Source: Roseiarcus fermentans (lineage in GTDB: Bacteria > Pseudomonadota > Alphaproteobacteria > Rhizobiales > Beijerinckiaceae). From it: 64,000 nucleotides of DNA. This document shows, piece by piece, positions 26,935 through 37,133 of the stretch (the first letter of the stretch is position 1; every line of letters begins with the position of its first letter). Under the pieces are notes generated by a model, which was not told the DNA's origin, ran no database searches, and was given only the letters and a program-made list of their open reading frames with translations. Location of the stretch: contig NZ_QNRK01000002.1 of NCBI RefSeq assembly GCF_003315135.1, positions 145,344-209,343 of the forward strand, written 5' to 3'. The position numbers were made by a program, and so were the translations under genes.

Positions 26935-28272
26935 ATGAGCGGCGGCGCGAGCGAGGGCGACGTCAACACCTCGCCGCTGCGCGCCCGCTGGATCGAGGGC
27001 CTCGACGCGGACACCCGCGCCGTGCTCGACGCCGACGCCGAGGTTTTCCTGCACCAGTCGCTGTCGAGCCCGTGCCTCGACGTGGTGACCGGGGCCGAGG
27101 GCGCGTTTCTCACCACCCGCAGCGGGCGGAGGATCTTCGACTTCCACGGCAACAGCGTGCATCAGCTCGGCCACGGCCACCCGGCGGTCGTCGCGGCGAT
27201 CAAGGCGCAGCTCGACCGCCTGCCCTTCTGCCCGCGCCGCTTCACCTGCGAGGAGGCGGTCGCCTTCGCGCAGAAGCTCGGCGACCTCGCGCCCGAGCCG
27301 CTCGGCAAGGTTCTGCTGGCGCCGTCGGGTTCGGCGGCGATCGGCATGGCGCTGAAGCTCGCCCGCATCGCCACCGGGCGCCACAAGACGATCTCGATGT
27401 GGGACGCCTTTCACGGCGCCAATCTGGACGCCATCTCGGTCGGCGGCGAGGCGCTGTTCCGAAAAGGGGCCGGCCCGCTCCTCCCCGGCGCCGAGCACGT
27501 GCCGCCGCCGGGCCTCGCCCGGCGCTTCTTCGGCGACGACGACAGGGCCGCCGACCGCCTCGCCGACTACATCGACTACGTGCTCGAGGTGCAGGGCGAC
27601 GTCGCCGCCGTGATCGCCGAGCCGGTGCGCTGGACGACGGTCGAGCCGCCGCCGCCGGGCTTCTGGGCCAAGGTGAAGCAGGCTTGCGTCCGCCACGGCG
27701 CGCTGCTCGTGTTCGACGAGATCCCCTCGGCGCTGGCGCGCTGCGGCAGTGTCTACGTCTTCGAGCAGATGGGCTGCACGCCCGACATGGTCGCCCTCGG
27801 CAAGGGCCTCGGCGGCGGCGTCCTGCCTCAGGCGGCGCTGGTCGTGCGCCGCGACCTGGACGTCGCGGGCCACCTCGCGCTCGGCCATTACACCCACGAG
27901 AAGAGCCCGCTCGGCAGCGCCGCGGGGCTCGCGACCCTCGCGGTGATCGAGAGCGAGGGCCTGTGCGCGCGGGCGCGAGCGCTCGGCGAGACCGGCCGGC
28001 GCCGGCTGGACGCCATCGCCGCGCGCCGCCCGGAGATCGCCGCCGTCCGGCACATCGGCGCCTTCTTCGGCGTCGAGGTGAAGGACCACGCCGGGCGCCC
28101 GGCGGCGGCCCGGGCCGATCGCATTCTCTACGAGGCGCTCGCCCTGGGGCTCAGCTTCAAGGTCGGCGGCGGCAAGGTCCTGACCCTGTGTCCGCCGCTG
28201 ACGATCACCGACGCCGAGTTCGACCGGGCCCTCGACATCCTCGACGCGGCCTTCGCCGCCGCCGACGCCTGA
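26935..28272 (+). CDS. pbfA: PbfA-like PLP enzyme, probable (R)-1-hydroxy-2-aminoethylphosphonate ammonia-lyase
   Basis: 445 residues of the class III aminotransferase fold: GRRIFDFHGNSVHQLGHGHP, PSGSAAIGMALKLAR, VFDEIPSALARCG and the PLP-binding Lys290 in VALGKGLGGGVLP. Generic annotation would call it an aspartate-aminotransferase-family protein. Genes of this type that sit beside phnX and phnW have been shown to encode a lyase converting (R)-1-hydroxy-AEP to phosphonoacetaldehyde and ammonia, which feeds PhnX. Position directly after phnX (14 bases) supports that. The symbol rests on family resemblance plus context, not on a diagnostic residue. Confidence 0.78.
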   Translation: MSGGASEGDVNTSPLRARWIEGLDADTRAVLDADAEVFLHQSLSSPCLDVVTGAEGAFLTTRSGRRIFDFHGNSVHQLGHGHPAVVAAIKAQLDRLPFCPRRFTCEEAVAFAQKLGDLAPEPLGKVLLAPSGSAAIGMALKLARIATGRHKTISMWDAFHGANLDAISVGGEALFRKGAGPLLPGAEHVPPPGLARRFFGDDDRAADRLADYIDYVLEVQGDVAAVIAEPVRWTTVEPPPPGFWAKVKQACVRHGALLVFDEIPSALARCGSVYVFEQMGCTPDMVALGKGLGGGVLPQAALVVRRDLDVAGHLALGHYTHEKSPLGSAAGLATLAVIESEGLCARARALGETGRRRLDAIAARRPEIAAVRHIGAFFGVEVKDHAGRPAAARADRILYEALALGLSFKVGGGKVLTLCPPLTITDAEFDRALDILDAAFAAADA

Positions 28273-28278
28273 GCGGCT

Positions 28279-29430
28279 TCAGCGGGGCGTGAGGTCGACG
28301 TCCATCTCGGCCAAAGTCTCCCGCACCGCCTCCAGCGCGCCGCGCATGTGGTCGGCGTCAAGACGGCCGATGCAGCCGATGCGGAACGAATCGGCGACGG
28401 TCAGCTTGCCCGGATAGATGACGTAGCCGCGCGCCTTCAACCCGTCGTAGAAGCGCTGGAAGACGAAATTCGGGTGGTCCGGCGTGCGGAAGGTGACGAT
28501 GATCGGCGCCTGCAGGGCGTCGGGCAGCAGCGTTCTGAAGCCGAGCGCGCGCATGCCCTCGATCAGGACGCGCGCGTTGCCGGCGTAGCGGCCGCCGCGG
28601 CCGGGGACGCCGCCCTCGTGGGAAAATTCCTCGAGCGCCTGATGGAAGGCGACGATGACATGGATCGGCGGGGTGAAGCGATATTGCCCGGTCTTTTCCA
28701 GCGCCCGGTGCTGGTCGTGGAGATCGAGCGTCAGCGTCGTCGCGCGTCCCTCGGTCTCGGCGAGCGCTTCGCGCCGGCAGACGACGAATCCGAGCCCTGG
28801 CACGCCTTCGAGGCACTTGTTGGCGGAGGCTGCGACGGCGTCGAACGGAGTCGTGCGCGAATCGAGCGGCAGCGCGCCGAAGGCGCTCATGGCGTCGATC
28901 AGCAGCCGTCTGCCCTGTCGCGCCACGATCGCGGCGATCGCCTCGATCGGATTGAGAATGCCGCTGGTGGTCTCGCAATGGACGGCGAAGACATGCGTGA
29001 CCGCCGGCGTCGCGACCAGAATGCGCTCGACCTCGGCGAGGTCCGGCGGCGTGTCCTCCGCCGTCTCGTGCACGATCGCCGCGCGCCGGGCGATGTCGAG
29101 GATGCGCCTGGCCCGCTGGCCGTAGGCGCCGTTGACGAGCACGAGGACCACGCCGTCCCTCGGCGTGAATGTGGTCAGCATCGCTTCGACCGCGAAGGTG
29201 CCCGACCCTTGCATCGGCACGGCGACGTAACGCCCCTCGCCGTGCACGATCTCCGGAAGACGCTCCAGCGCCTGCCGGTTGAGCGCGACGAACGCCTCGT
29301 CGCGCGAACCGAGATCGTGAACCATCGCCTGCTTCACCGACTTCGAGGTCGTCAGCGGCCCCGGAGTCAACAGCAGCGGATCGCCGGTCTCTGACCGGGC
29401 GGGCTGGCGCCGCGGCTCGGCGTCGGTCAT
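28279..29430 (-). CDS. phnW: 2-Aminoethylphosphonate-pyruvate transaminase
   Basis: 383 residues from the ATG at 29430, chosen for its gggag ribosome-binding site; an ATG at 29463 would add 11 residues. PhnW hallmarks are LLLTPGPLTTSKSVKQAM, HDLGSRD, MQGSGTFAVEAML, HCETTSGILNP and ASANKCLEGVPGLGFVV with the PLP Lys. It converts AEP and pyruvate to phosphonoacetaldehyde and alanine. Unlike its partners it is on the minus strand, ending six bases from the end of the PbfA-like gene. It must therefore have its own promoter in the 244-bp gap before the MFS gene. Confidence 0.95.
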   Translation of the reverse strand: MTDAEPRRQPARSETGDPLLLTPGPLTTSKSVKQAMVHDLGSRDEAFVALNRQALERLPEIVHGEGRYVAVPMQGSGTFAVEAMLTTFTPRDGVVLVLVNGAYGQRARRILDIARRAAIVHETAEDTPPDLAEVERILVATPAVTHVFAVHCETTSGILNPIEAIAAIVARQGRRLLIDAMSAFGALPLDSRTTPFDAVAASANKCLEGVPGLGFVVCRREALAETEGRATTLTLDLHDQHRALEKTGQYRFTPPIHVIVAFHQALEEFSHEGGVPGRGGRYAGNARVLIEGMRALGFRTLLPDALQAPIIVTFRTPDHPNFVFQRFYDGLKARGYVIYPGKLTVADSFRIGCIGRLDADHMRGALEAVRETLAEMDVDLTPR

Positions 29431-29674
29431 CGGAACTCCCTTCAGGCGAGGCAAATCATCCAAACTCCGGCTCTATCCGCCGGATGCGAAGGCATTGTAA
29501 CGGATCGTTCCGCCGCGACCGCGCGCCTCCGCAATACCCGATCTCCGACCGCGTCGATGTGGCGGTGATCGCGGCGACCGTCGCGCCGACGCGAACAATT
29601 CGTTGATGACGGAACCATGACGACAGGTCGCTGGTTCGTTCGGACGGGGGACCTCCTTCAACCCGGATCGCGCC

Positions 29675-31081
29675 ATGGCCGTCACCACATCCGCCGGTTC
29701 GAGCGTCCTCGACCGCATGGACGAGGCGAAGCTCAACCGCCTGCACTGGAAGATCATGTTCATCTCGGGCATGGGCTTCCTCACCGACGCCTACGACCTG
29801 TTCATCATCGGCGTCGTGATGGCGCTCCTGAAGGAGCAGTGGTCGATCACGCCGACCGAGGAAGGCCTGGTCGCGTCCACGGCGCTGATCGCGTCGGCGG
29901 TCGGCGCGGTGTTGTTCGGCCGCATCGCCGACATGCTCGGGCGCAAGCGGATCTATGGATACGAGGTCCTGGTGCTGGCGATCGGCTCGGTCGCCTCGGC
30001 GCTGTCGCCGAGCATCTGGTGGCTGATCGTGTTTCGCATCATCCTCGGCCTCGGCATCGGCGGCGATTATCCGGTGAGCTCCACCATCATGAGCGAATAC
30101 GCGAGCCGCAAGACGCGCGGCATGATGGTGACGCTCGTCTTCACCATGCAGGCGGCGGGCCTCGTGCTCGGGCCGCTGCTCGCGGCCGGGCTGCTGACGA
30201 CGCATCTTTCCCACGACACGATCTGGCGGCTGCTGCTCGCCTTCGGCGCGATTCCGGCGATGGCGGTGTTCCAGTTGCGCCGCCAGATGGCCGAGACGCC
30301 GCGCTACCTTCTCGCCACCGGACAGCACGAGGCGTTCGGCGAAGCCGCCGCGCACGTGCTGGGGCAGGTCGAGGGGCGGAGGCCCGAAGGCGCCGCGGCC
30401 GGGCCGGCGCCGAGGGGTCGGGAGCCGTTCTGGAGCGGCTTCGCCACCCTGACGCGCAACCCGGTGTTTCTCAGCCGGCTGGTCGGCGCCAGTCTCGCCT
30501 GGGCTTTCATGGACTTCGCCTACTACGGCAACACGGTGTCGAGCCCGATGGTGCTGGCGGCGATCAGCCCGGACAAGAGCCTGCTCAATCACACCCTGAC
30601 CCAGCTCGCGATCTTCGCCGTCGCCGCCGCGCCGGGCTATCTCCTCGCCGCGGCGACGATGGACAGAATCGGCCGCAAGTCGATCCAGATCGTCGGCTTC
30701 GTCATGATGGCGATCACCTTCGGGGCGATTGCGCTCATCCCCGACGTCGAGCACCTCGTGCTGCCGTTCCTGATCATCTACGGCGTCAGCTACTTCTTCA
30801 CCGAGTTCGGGCCGAACTCGACCACGTTCGTCTATCCCGCGGAGATCTTCCCCGTCCGGGCGCGCACCACCGGGCACGGCGTCGCCGCCGCCGCCGGCAA
30901 GCTCGGCGGCTTCTTCGGCGTGTTCCTGTTCCCGATCCTGATGGCGTGGGGCGGCCTGATCGCCGCGGAAGCCGCGGCCGCCGCGGTCAGCGTGTTCGGC
31001 GCGCTCGTGACGCTGACGCTGCTGCCGGAGACGAAGGGGCGCAGCCTCGAGGAGCTCAGTCCGGAGGAATCGCCGGCGTGA
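29675..31081 (+). CDS. MFS transporter of the phosphate:H+ symporter (PHS) type
   Basis: 468 residues with about 12 predicted membrane helices. Family signatures are HWKIMFISGMGFLTDAYDLF, the helix 2-3 loop GRIADMLGRKR, GIGGDYPVSSTIMSEYA and NSTTFVYPAEIFPVRAR. The GGDYP-S-TIMSEYA pattern is characteristic of the PHS family of phosphate symporters in fungi and plants and their bacterial homologues. Its place beside phosphonate genes would fit phosphate handling, but related bacterial carriers transport organic anions. It is divergent from phnW, and the gap between them holds no obvious operator. Confidence 0.82.
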   Translation: MAVTTSAGSSVLDRMDEAKLNRLHWKIMFISGMGFLTDAYDLFIIGVVMALLKEQWSITPTEEGLVASTALIASAVGAVLFGRIADMLGRKRIYGYEVLVLAIGSVASALSPSIWWLIVFRIILGLGIGGDYPVSSTIMSEYASRKTRGMMVTLVFTMQAAGLVLGPLLAAGLLTTHLSHDTIWRLLLAFGAIPAMAVFQLRRQMAETPRYLLATGQHEAFGEAAAHVLGQVEGRRPEGAAAGPAPRGREPFWSGFATLTRNPVFLSRLVGASLAWAFMDFAYYGNTVSSPMVLAAISPDKSLLNHTLTQLAIFAVAAAPGYLLAAATMDRIGRKSIQIVGFVMMAITFGAIALIPDVEHLVLPFLIIYGVSYFFTEFGPNSTTFVYPAEIFPVRARTTGHGVAAAAGKLGGFFGVFLFPILMAWGGLIAAEAAAAAVSVFGALVTLTLLPETKGRSLEELSPEESPA

Positions 31082-31213
31082 TCCCGTCGCTTCCGCGCGG
31101 CGAGCGCCGAGCCGGCTTGGTGAACGGCGAGCGTTCCGCTAACCTCGGCCTGCCCCCCGCTTTCGAACGGCTCGGGACGCCCGGGCCCGTCCGAGCCCGA
31201 AGCCGGAGCGACC

Positions 31214-32809
<1,596 letters not shown>

Positions 32810-32879
32810 CGGATGCGTCTGTCCGGCCCTTCACGAACCCCGAAGTCGACGTGACGCGCCCCATCGGTCCGCCGGGCGT

Positions 32880-33059
32880 TCAGGCGGCGGTCGGCGAGAT
32901 CGGCGAAATCGAAACGTAGCCGGACGGATAGATCACGCGCACGCGGGCGGCGTGCAGCGGCGGCGGCGCCAGGAGCGGGAAGCCGGCGCTCTTGCCGTCG
33001 GCGCGCACTTCGCGAATGACGTTGTCCAGACGGTCGAGAAATTGCACCCGGTACTGCAT
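32880..33059 (-). CDS. Small conserved-looking hypothetical protein
   Basis: 59 residues from the ATG at 33059, with ggag five bases upstream. It begins MQYRVQFLDRLDNVIREVRADGK, split here as the pattern of a short beta-strand/helix protein, and ends with a hydrophobic strand (RVRVIYPSGYVSI). Small Hyphomicrobiales proteins with the same layout exist, but I know of no function. It is convergent with the glucosidase gene. The call could fail if codon statistics do not support it. Confidence 0.5.
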   Translation of the reverse strand: MQYRVQFLDRLDNVIREVRADGKSAGFPLLAPPPLHAARVRVIYPSGYVSISPISPTAA

Positions 33060-33392
33060 CGATCGCTCCATCGCGCCAAGAGCGCTACGCCGGGGTCGGA
33101 GACCTGGCCGACCCTGTCTCGCGAACCCTGCGAGGAATGGGATACTCCGCTGAACCCGTTAAGGAAATGCGCCAAGGCGCCGCGCGCCACGGCGCCGCGG
33201 CGGTCGTCAACAATCCTGCGCCGCGGTCCCCGCGCGGACCTCCTCGCCGCCGTCGTCGCGAGGCGCCCGAAGGGCGGTGCAGGCGTTCCGACGGCCCGTC
33301 CGGGGCCCCGGGCGCAGGCGGAACAAAGACCGACAGAGCCGGTTGGTCCGGCGACCGGCGGCGCCGCCGCCGACAGCAACGGAGTTGGACGC
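33060..33392. other. 333-bp gene-free stretch
   Basis: The stretch lies between a small minus-strand gene and the YciF-like gene, so it probably holds both promoters. I see a GC-rich sequence with no convincing coding frame, hairpin or clear -35/-10 pair. Confidence 0.45.
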
Positions 33393-33947
33393 ATGACGGA
33401 TCGCACCGACGCCACGGAGACCATCGCCTCGCTCTACGCGACCGGGCTCCGCAACGCCCACGCGATGGAGACCCAGGCCGAGGAATTGCTCAAGCGCCAG
33501 ATCGAACGCCTCGACGCGTACCCGGATTTGCAGGCCCGGATGCAGGAGCACCTCCACGAGACCAGGACCCAGCAGGAACGCCTCGAGATCCTGCTGCGGT
33601 CGATCGACGAGACGACGTCGACCTTCAAGGACACGGCGATGGCCTTCGTCGGCAATCTCGCCGCGGCGGCGCACATGCCGGCGAGCGACGAGGTTCTCAA
33701 GAACGCCTTCGCCAGCGTCGCGTTCGAGAACTACGAGATCGCCGCCTACAAGTCGCTGATCGACCTCGCCGGGCGGGCGGGCGCGACCGAGGCCGTCGGT
33801 CCCCTGCGCCAGTCCTGCGCCGAGGAGCAGGCGATGGCGGCATGGCTCGACAGCCGGATCGAGGCGGTGACCGAACAGTTCCTGGCGCGCTCGACCGGCG
33901 CGCCGCCCCTGAACCCGGCGACGGCGGCGGGGCATAGCCCGCTCTGA
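33393..33947 (+). CDS. YciF/DUF892-like ferritin-fold stress protein
   Basis: 184 residues from the ATG at 33393, preceded by a ggag site. The sequence is almost entirely helical, with spaced acidic and His residues typical of DUF892: ASLYATGLRNAHAMETQAEE, MQEHLHETRTQQERLE, and AFENYEIAAYKSLI. Members have a four-helix ferritin-like fold and are linked to stress responses, without a proven reaction. It stands alone, followed by a hairpin at 33965-33996 and then a convergent DNA ligase gene. Confidence 0.82.
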   Translation: MTDRTDATETIASLYATGLRNAHAMETQAEELLKRQIERLDAYPDLQARMQEHLHETRTQQERLEILLRSIDETTSTFKDTAMAFVGNLAAAAHMPASDEVLKNAFASVAFENYEIAAYKSLIDLAGRAGATEAVGPLRQSCAEEQAMAAWLDSRIEAVTEQFLARSTGAPPLNPATAAGHSPL

Positions 33948-33964
33948 CGACTTCGACTTCCGGC

Positions 33965-33996
33965 CCCGGGACGGCCGCACGGGCGGCGGTCCCGGG
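33965..33996. terminator. Hairpin between convergent genes
   Basis: Perfect 8-bp arms CCCGGGAC and GTCCCGGG are separated by 16 bases, between the YciF-like gene and the oppositely oriented ligase gene. No T-tract follows, so it is a plausible but unproven terminator. Confidence 0.45.
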
Positions 33997-34005
33997 CAGT
34001 GCGCG

Positions 34006-35022
34006 CTAGGAATCGCGCCCGACGTCTCGCGCGGGCTTGTCGGCGCGCAGCCCGACAAAGACCGTTTGGCGCAAGAGCCCATCCCCGGTCCAGGTCAGAT
34101 AGGTGACCTCGGCAACGAGTTGCGGCTCGACCCAGTGCACGCGCGAGAGCACGAGCGGCGAGCCGAAACGAGTCTTGCGCGGCGGCGGCGCGCTCAGGGG
34201 CGAGATCGTGCGCGCCAGCGGCTCCAGGCGGCGGCGCAGATCGGCGAGGACTGTGTCCGGCATGCCGGCGCCGACGCGGCCGGCGTAGGCGAGCCGGCCC
34301 TCTTCGGTGAAAAAGCCGAGCAGCAGCGCGCCGAGGCAAGGTCTCGACCCTTCCGGATCGGTCCAGCCCACGATCACGAATTCCTGGCGATTGAGACACT
34401 TCGACTTGCGCCAGAGACCGCGATTGCCGGGCGCATAGGGCGCGTCGACGGTCTTGGAGACGACGCCCTCGAACCCGAGCGCGCCGGCGTGCTTGCGGAT
34501 GAGCTCGCCGTCGCCGGTCTCGTGCCCGTTGAACTGAAGGCCGGCGACGTCGGCGACCAGCGGCGCCAACAGCGCCTTGCGCTCGACGAGCGGCAGGCCG
34601 GCGGTGTCCCGGCCGTCGAGGTGCAGGCAATCGAAGGCGTAATACACGAGCGACACGCCGCGCGCGCCGTCGCTCGCCGCCTGGGTCTGCGAAAAGCTCG
34701 GCAAGCCGTCGGCGCCGATCCCGCACAATTCGCCGTCGAGATAGGCGCGCTTCGCCCCGACACGGGCGAGGGCGGCCACGACGCCCGGATATTTCTCGCT
34801 CCAGTCGAGGCCGGTCCGGGTCAGCAAGCGCGCCCGGCCGCCCTCCATGCGCGCGGCCATGCGGTATCCGTCGAGCTTGATCTCGTGCAGCCACTGCGGC
34901 CCCGACGGCGCCGCGTCGACGAGCTGGCAGAGTTGAGGCGCGATCCAGTCGGGAAGCGGCGCTTCGTCCTCGCTTGCGCGCCGCATCGCCTCGGGCGCCG
35001 GACGCTTGACACTGCGCGACAT
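34006..35022 (-). CDS. ATP-dependent DNA ligase (LigC/LigD ligase-domain type)
   Basis: 338 residues from the ATG at 35022; a TTG at 35082 is a weaker alternative. The adenylation motif I is HEIKLDGYR with the nucleophilic Lys. Later motifs are YLDGELCGI, YYAFDCLHLDG, FEGVVSKTVDAPY and LWRKSKCLNRQEFVIVGWT, followed by an OB-fold domain. There is no polymerase or nuclease domain, so this is a free-standing ligase like those that assist NHEJ or base repair in soil bacteria. No Ku gene is in the window. It is divergent from an SRAP gene that also handles DNA damage. Confidence 0.9.
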   Translation of the reverse strand: MSRSVKRPAPEAMRRASEDEAPLPDWIAPQLCQLVDAAPSGPQWLHEIKLDGYRMAARMEGGRARLLTRTGLDWSEKYPGVVAALARVGAKRAYLDGELCGIGADGLPSFSQTQAASDGARGVSLVYYAFDCLHLDGRDTAGLPLVERKALLAPLVADVAGLQFNGHETGDGELIRKHAGALGFEGVVSKTVDAPYAPGNRGLWRKSKCLNRQEFVIVGWTDPEGSRPCLGALLLGFFTEEGRLAYAGRVGAGMPDTVLADLRRRLEPLARTISPLSAPPPRKTRFGSPLVLSRVHWVEPQLVAEVTYLTWTGDGLLRQTVFVGLRADKPARDVGRDS

Positions 35023-35156
35023 GACGGGAACTCGATCGGGGGCCGGCTGCTCAACATCGGCTTTCGGACTTCGTTCCCGCAACGGGTCGGAAGACCCGTG
35101 GACAACGCCGGGCGCGCCCCTTTGCCGAAGGCCCGGGCGGGCGCAATAGTCGGCGG

Positions 35157-35825
35157 ATGTGCAATCTCTACAGCGTCACCAAGGGCCAGTCGGCGATCCG
35201 GGATCTCTTTGCGGTCGAGCACGACCGCACGGGCAACCTTCCGCCGCTGCCGGCGATCTTCCCCGACCAGATGGCGCCGATCGTGCGCGTCGGCGCCGAC
35301 GGCGGGCGCGAACTCGTCATGGCGCGCTGGGGCATGCCGGGGCCGCCGCAGTTCGGCGGCGCGCCGATCACCAACATCCGCAACGTCAAGAGCCCGCACT
35401 GGCGGCGATGGCTCGGTCAGGCGAGCCGCTGCGTCGTGCCGGCGACATCGTTCTGCGAATACGCGGACACCAAGCCGCGCAAGACGCCGAAGTGGTTCGC
35501 GCTCGACGAGCAGCGGCCGCTGTTCGCCTTCGCCGGGATCTGGACGCCCTGGCGCGGCGCGCGCGGGCCCAAGAGCGCGCCGGTCGAGGGCGAGCACGAG
35601 CTGTTCGGGTTCCTGACCACCGACGCCAACGCGGTCGTCGCGCCGATCCACCCGAAGGCCATGCCGGTGATCCTGACGACGCCGGAGGAGATCCGCCTCT
35701 GGCTGATGGCCGACCCGGCGAAGGCGCTCGCACTGCAGCGGCCCTTGCCGGACGCGGCGCTGCGGATCGTGGCGAGCGGCGAGAAGGAGGACGGCGGACT
35801 CGTCGCCGGGCCAGCCGCCGGCTGA
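35157..35825 (+). CDS. SRAP/HMCES-type abasic-site protein (YedK family)
   Basis: 222 residues beginning MCNLYSVTKGQ, with Cys2 placed as required to form the thiazolidine crosslink with abasic sites in single-stranded DNA after Met removal. Other SRAP landmarks are ARWGMPGPP, NIRNVKSPHWRRWLG, RCVVPATSFCEYAD and HPKAMPVILT, the last with the catalytic His. The family shields abasic DNA during replication. The divergent DNA ligase 134 bases away suggests a small repair locus. Confidence 0.93.
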   Translation: MCNLYSVTKGQSAIRDLFAVEHDRTGNLPPLPAIFPDQMAPIVRVGADGGRELVMARWGMPGPPQFGGAPITNIRNVKSPHWRRWLGQASRCVVPATSFCEYADTKPRKTPKWFALDEQRPLFAFAGIWTPWRGARGPKSAPVEGEHELFGFLTTDANAVVAPIHPKAMPVILTTPEEIRLWLMADPAKALALQRPLPDAALRIVASGEKEDGGLVAGPAAG

Positions 35826-35854
35826 GCGGGCGCGACGGGCGGGCCTCGCCCTAA

Positions 35855-36877
35855 TTAGGCCGAAGCGCGCATGATCAGCCTGGCCTCGATCAGCCGGGTC
35901 GAGCTGAGGTTTGCGCCGTCGGCCACGCCCTGCATCAGGGATTCGAGGCTGATCGTCGCCAGGCGCTCCACGTCCTGCGCGACCGTCGTCAACGACGGAC
36001 AGGCGTACTGGCTCAGCGGATGGTCGTCGTGCCCCGCGACCCGCAGGCCCGCGGCCCTGCCGAGCCGCACGCCCGCCTGGCACGCCGCGGCCATGACGCC
36101 GAAGGCGATCCGATCGTTGGCGCACAGGATCGTCTCGCCGATGGGCTCGCCGGTCTCGAACAGGCGATGCGCCTCGTCGAAGGCGATCCGCTCGAAATCC
36201 CAGTCGTGCGTCGGAACGGAAATGATTTTCGGCTCGGCGCCGCGCTCCAGCATCGCCGCCTCGTAGGCCTCGCGCCGTTCGCGCGCGTTCTGGTTGACGT
36301 CCGGCATGTCGAAGTAGCTCGGAGGCGGTCCCGACCGGAGCAGGTAGTCGACCATCAGGCCAATGCTTTGCCGGTTGTCGGTGCCGACGAACGTCCCTTC
36401 CGCATCCGACCGCGCGTCGAGGAAAACGACCGGCATGTCGCCGACCATCTGCCGGTAGAGACTTTCGCGCGAGGAATGGCCGAGCGGAATCGCGATCACC
36501 CCGGCGAGCTTCAGCGACATCAGGGTCGCCACCGACACCGCCTCGAGGTCCGGGTCGCCCTGGCTGTTCTGAACGATCGTCCAATAGCCCGCCGACAGCG
36601 CCTGCCGCTCGATCCGCTGCACGAGACTGGCATAGAACGGATCGGTCAGCGACGGCACCACGATCCCGAGCGTCTTCGGATTGCGGCGATTGAAGTTCAG
36701 GGCGAACAGATTGGGCCGGTAGCCGAAGCGCTCCATCGCGTCTTCGATCTTGACCCGCGACGCCTGGCGCACGCTCTGCGGATCGTTGAAATAGCGCGAC
36801 AGCGTCGGCCGCGAAATGCCGCTCGCCGCAGAGAAATCTTCCATCGTTCGGACGCGGGGTGGATCCGGGCCGTTCAT
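35855..36877 (-). CDS. LacI-family transcriptional regulator
   Basis: 340 residues. The N-terminal helix-turn-helix and hinge read MEDFSAASGISRPTLSRYF and FGYRPNLFALNF. The rest is a periplasmic-binding-protein-like sensor domain (LGIVVPSLTDPFYASLVQ, ANDRIAFGVMAAACQAG, VAGHDDHPLSQYACPSLTT). It lies divergently from the sugar/polyol ABC operon and most likely represses it until a sugar binds. The inverted repeat at 36892-36905, 15 bases before its own start codon, is the best operator candidate and would also give autoregulation. Confidence 0.93.
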   Translation of the reverse strand: MNGPDPPRVRTMEDFSAASGISRPTLSRYFNDPQSVRQASRVKIEDAMERFGYRPNLFALNFNRRNPKTLGIVVPSLTDPFYASLVQRIERQALSAGYWTIVQNSQGDPDLEAVSVATLMSLKLAGVIAIPLGHSSRESLYRQMVGDMPVVFLDARSDAEGTFVGTDNRQSIGLMVDYLLRSGPPPSYFDMPDVNQNARERREAYEAAMLERGAEPKIISVPTHDWDFERIAFDEAHRLFETGEPIGETILCANDRIAFGVMAAACQAGVRLGRAAGLRVAGHDDHPLSQYACPSLTTVAQDVERLATISLESLMQGVADGANLSSTRLIEARLIMRASA

Positions 36878-36891
36878 TCTCGTCCCACACC

Positions 36892-36905
36892 TTTACGTTC
36901 GTAAA
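36892..36905. promoter_or_regulatory. Candidate LacI operator
   Basis: Inverted repeat TTTACG-TT-CGTAAA in an otherwise AT-rich intergenic region between the LacI gene and the ABC operon, 19 bases upstream of the operon's -35 box. Size and symmetry suit a LacI-family dimer. Confidence 0.6.
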
Positions 36906-36924
36906 AAAATTCTGAAACGTAGGA

Positions 36925-36951
36925 TTGACATTTTTGATCCCCTGTTACAAT
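36925..36951 (+). promoter_or_regulatory. Sigma-70-like promoter of the polyol ABC operon
   Basis: TTGACA at 36925-36930 and TACAAT at 36946-36951 with a 15-bp spacer, in an AT-rich island. Transcription would leave a leader of about 175 bases before the binding-protein start at 37134. The spacer is shorter than the 17-bp optimum. Confidence 0.55.
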
Positions 36952-37133
36952 AGATATTTGCGCATGAAGAAGTCCGAACAGCGGATGGGCGCATGAACGC
37001 GGTCAACCGGCGCCTTGGGGTCGTCGTGGAAGAACCAAATTTCAGCCGCCGCATGGAAGGGCTGAACAGGGACGGCGAGGAAACGGGATCGCGGCAAAAG
37101 ACAGCGCCGCTGGCGCTCCAAAGGAGAACAACC

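Noticed and set aside
36993-37133. N-terminal extension of the sugar-binding protein from an ATG at 36993
   Set aside because: It would bury the signal peptide behind 47 residues and ignore the perfect AAGGAG site before the ATG at 37134.
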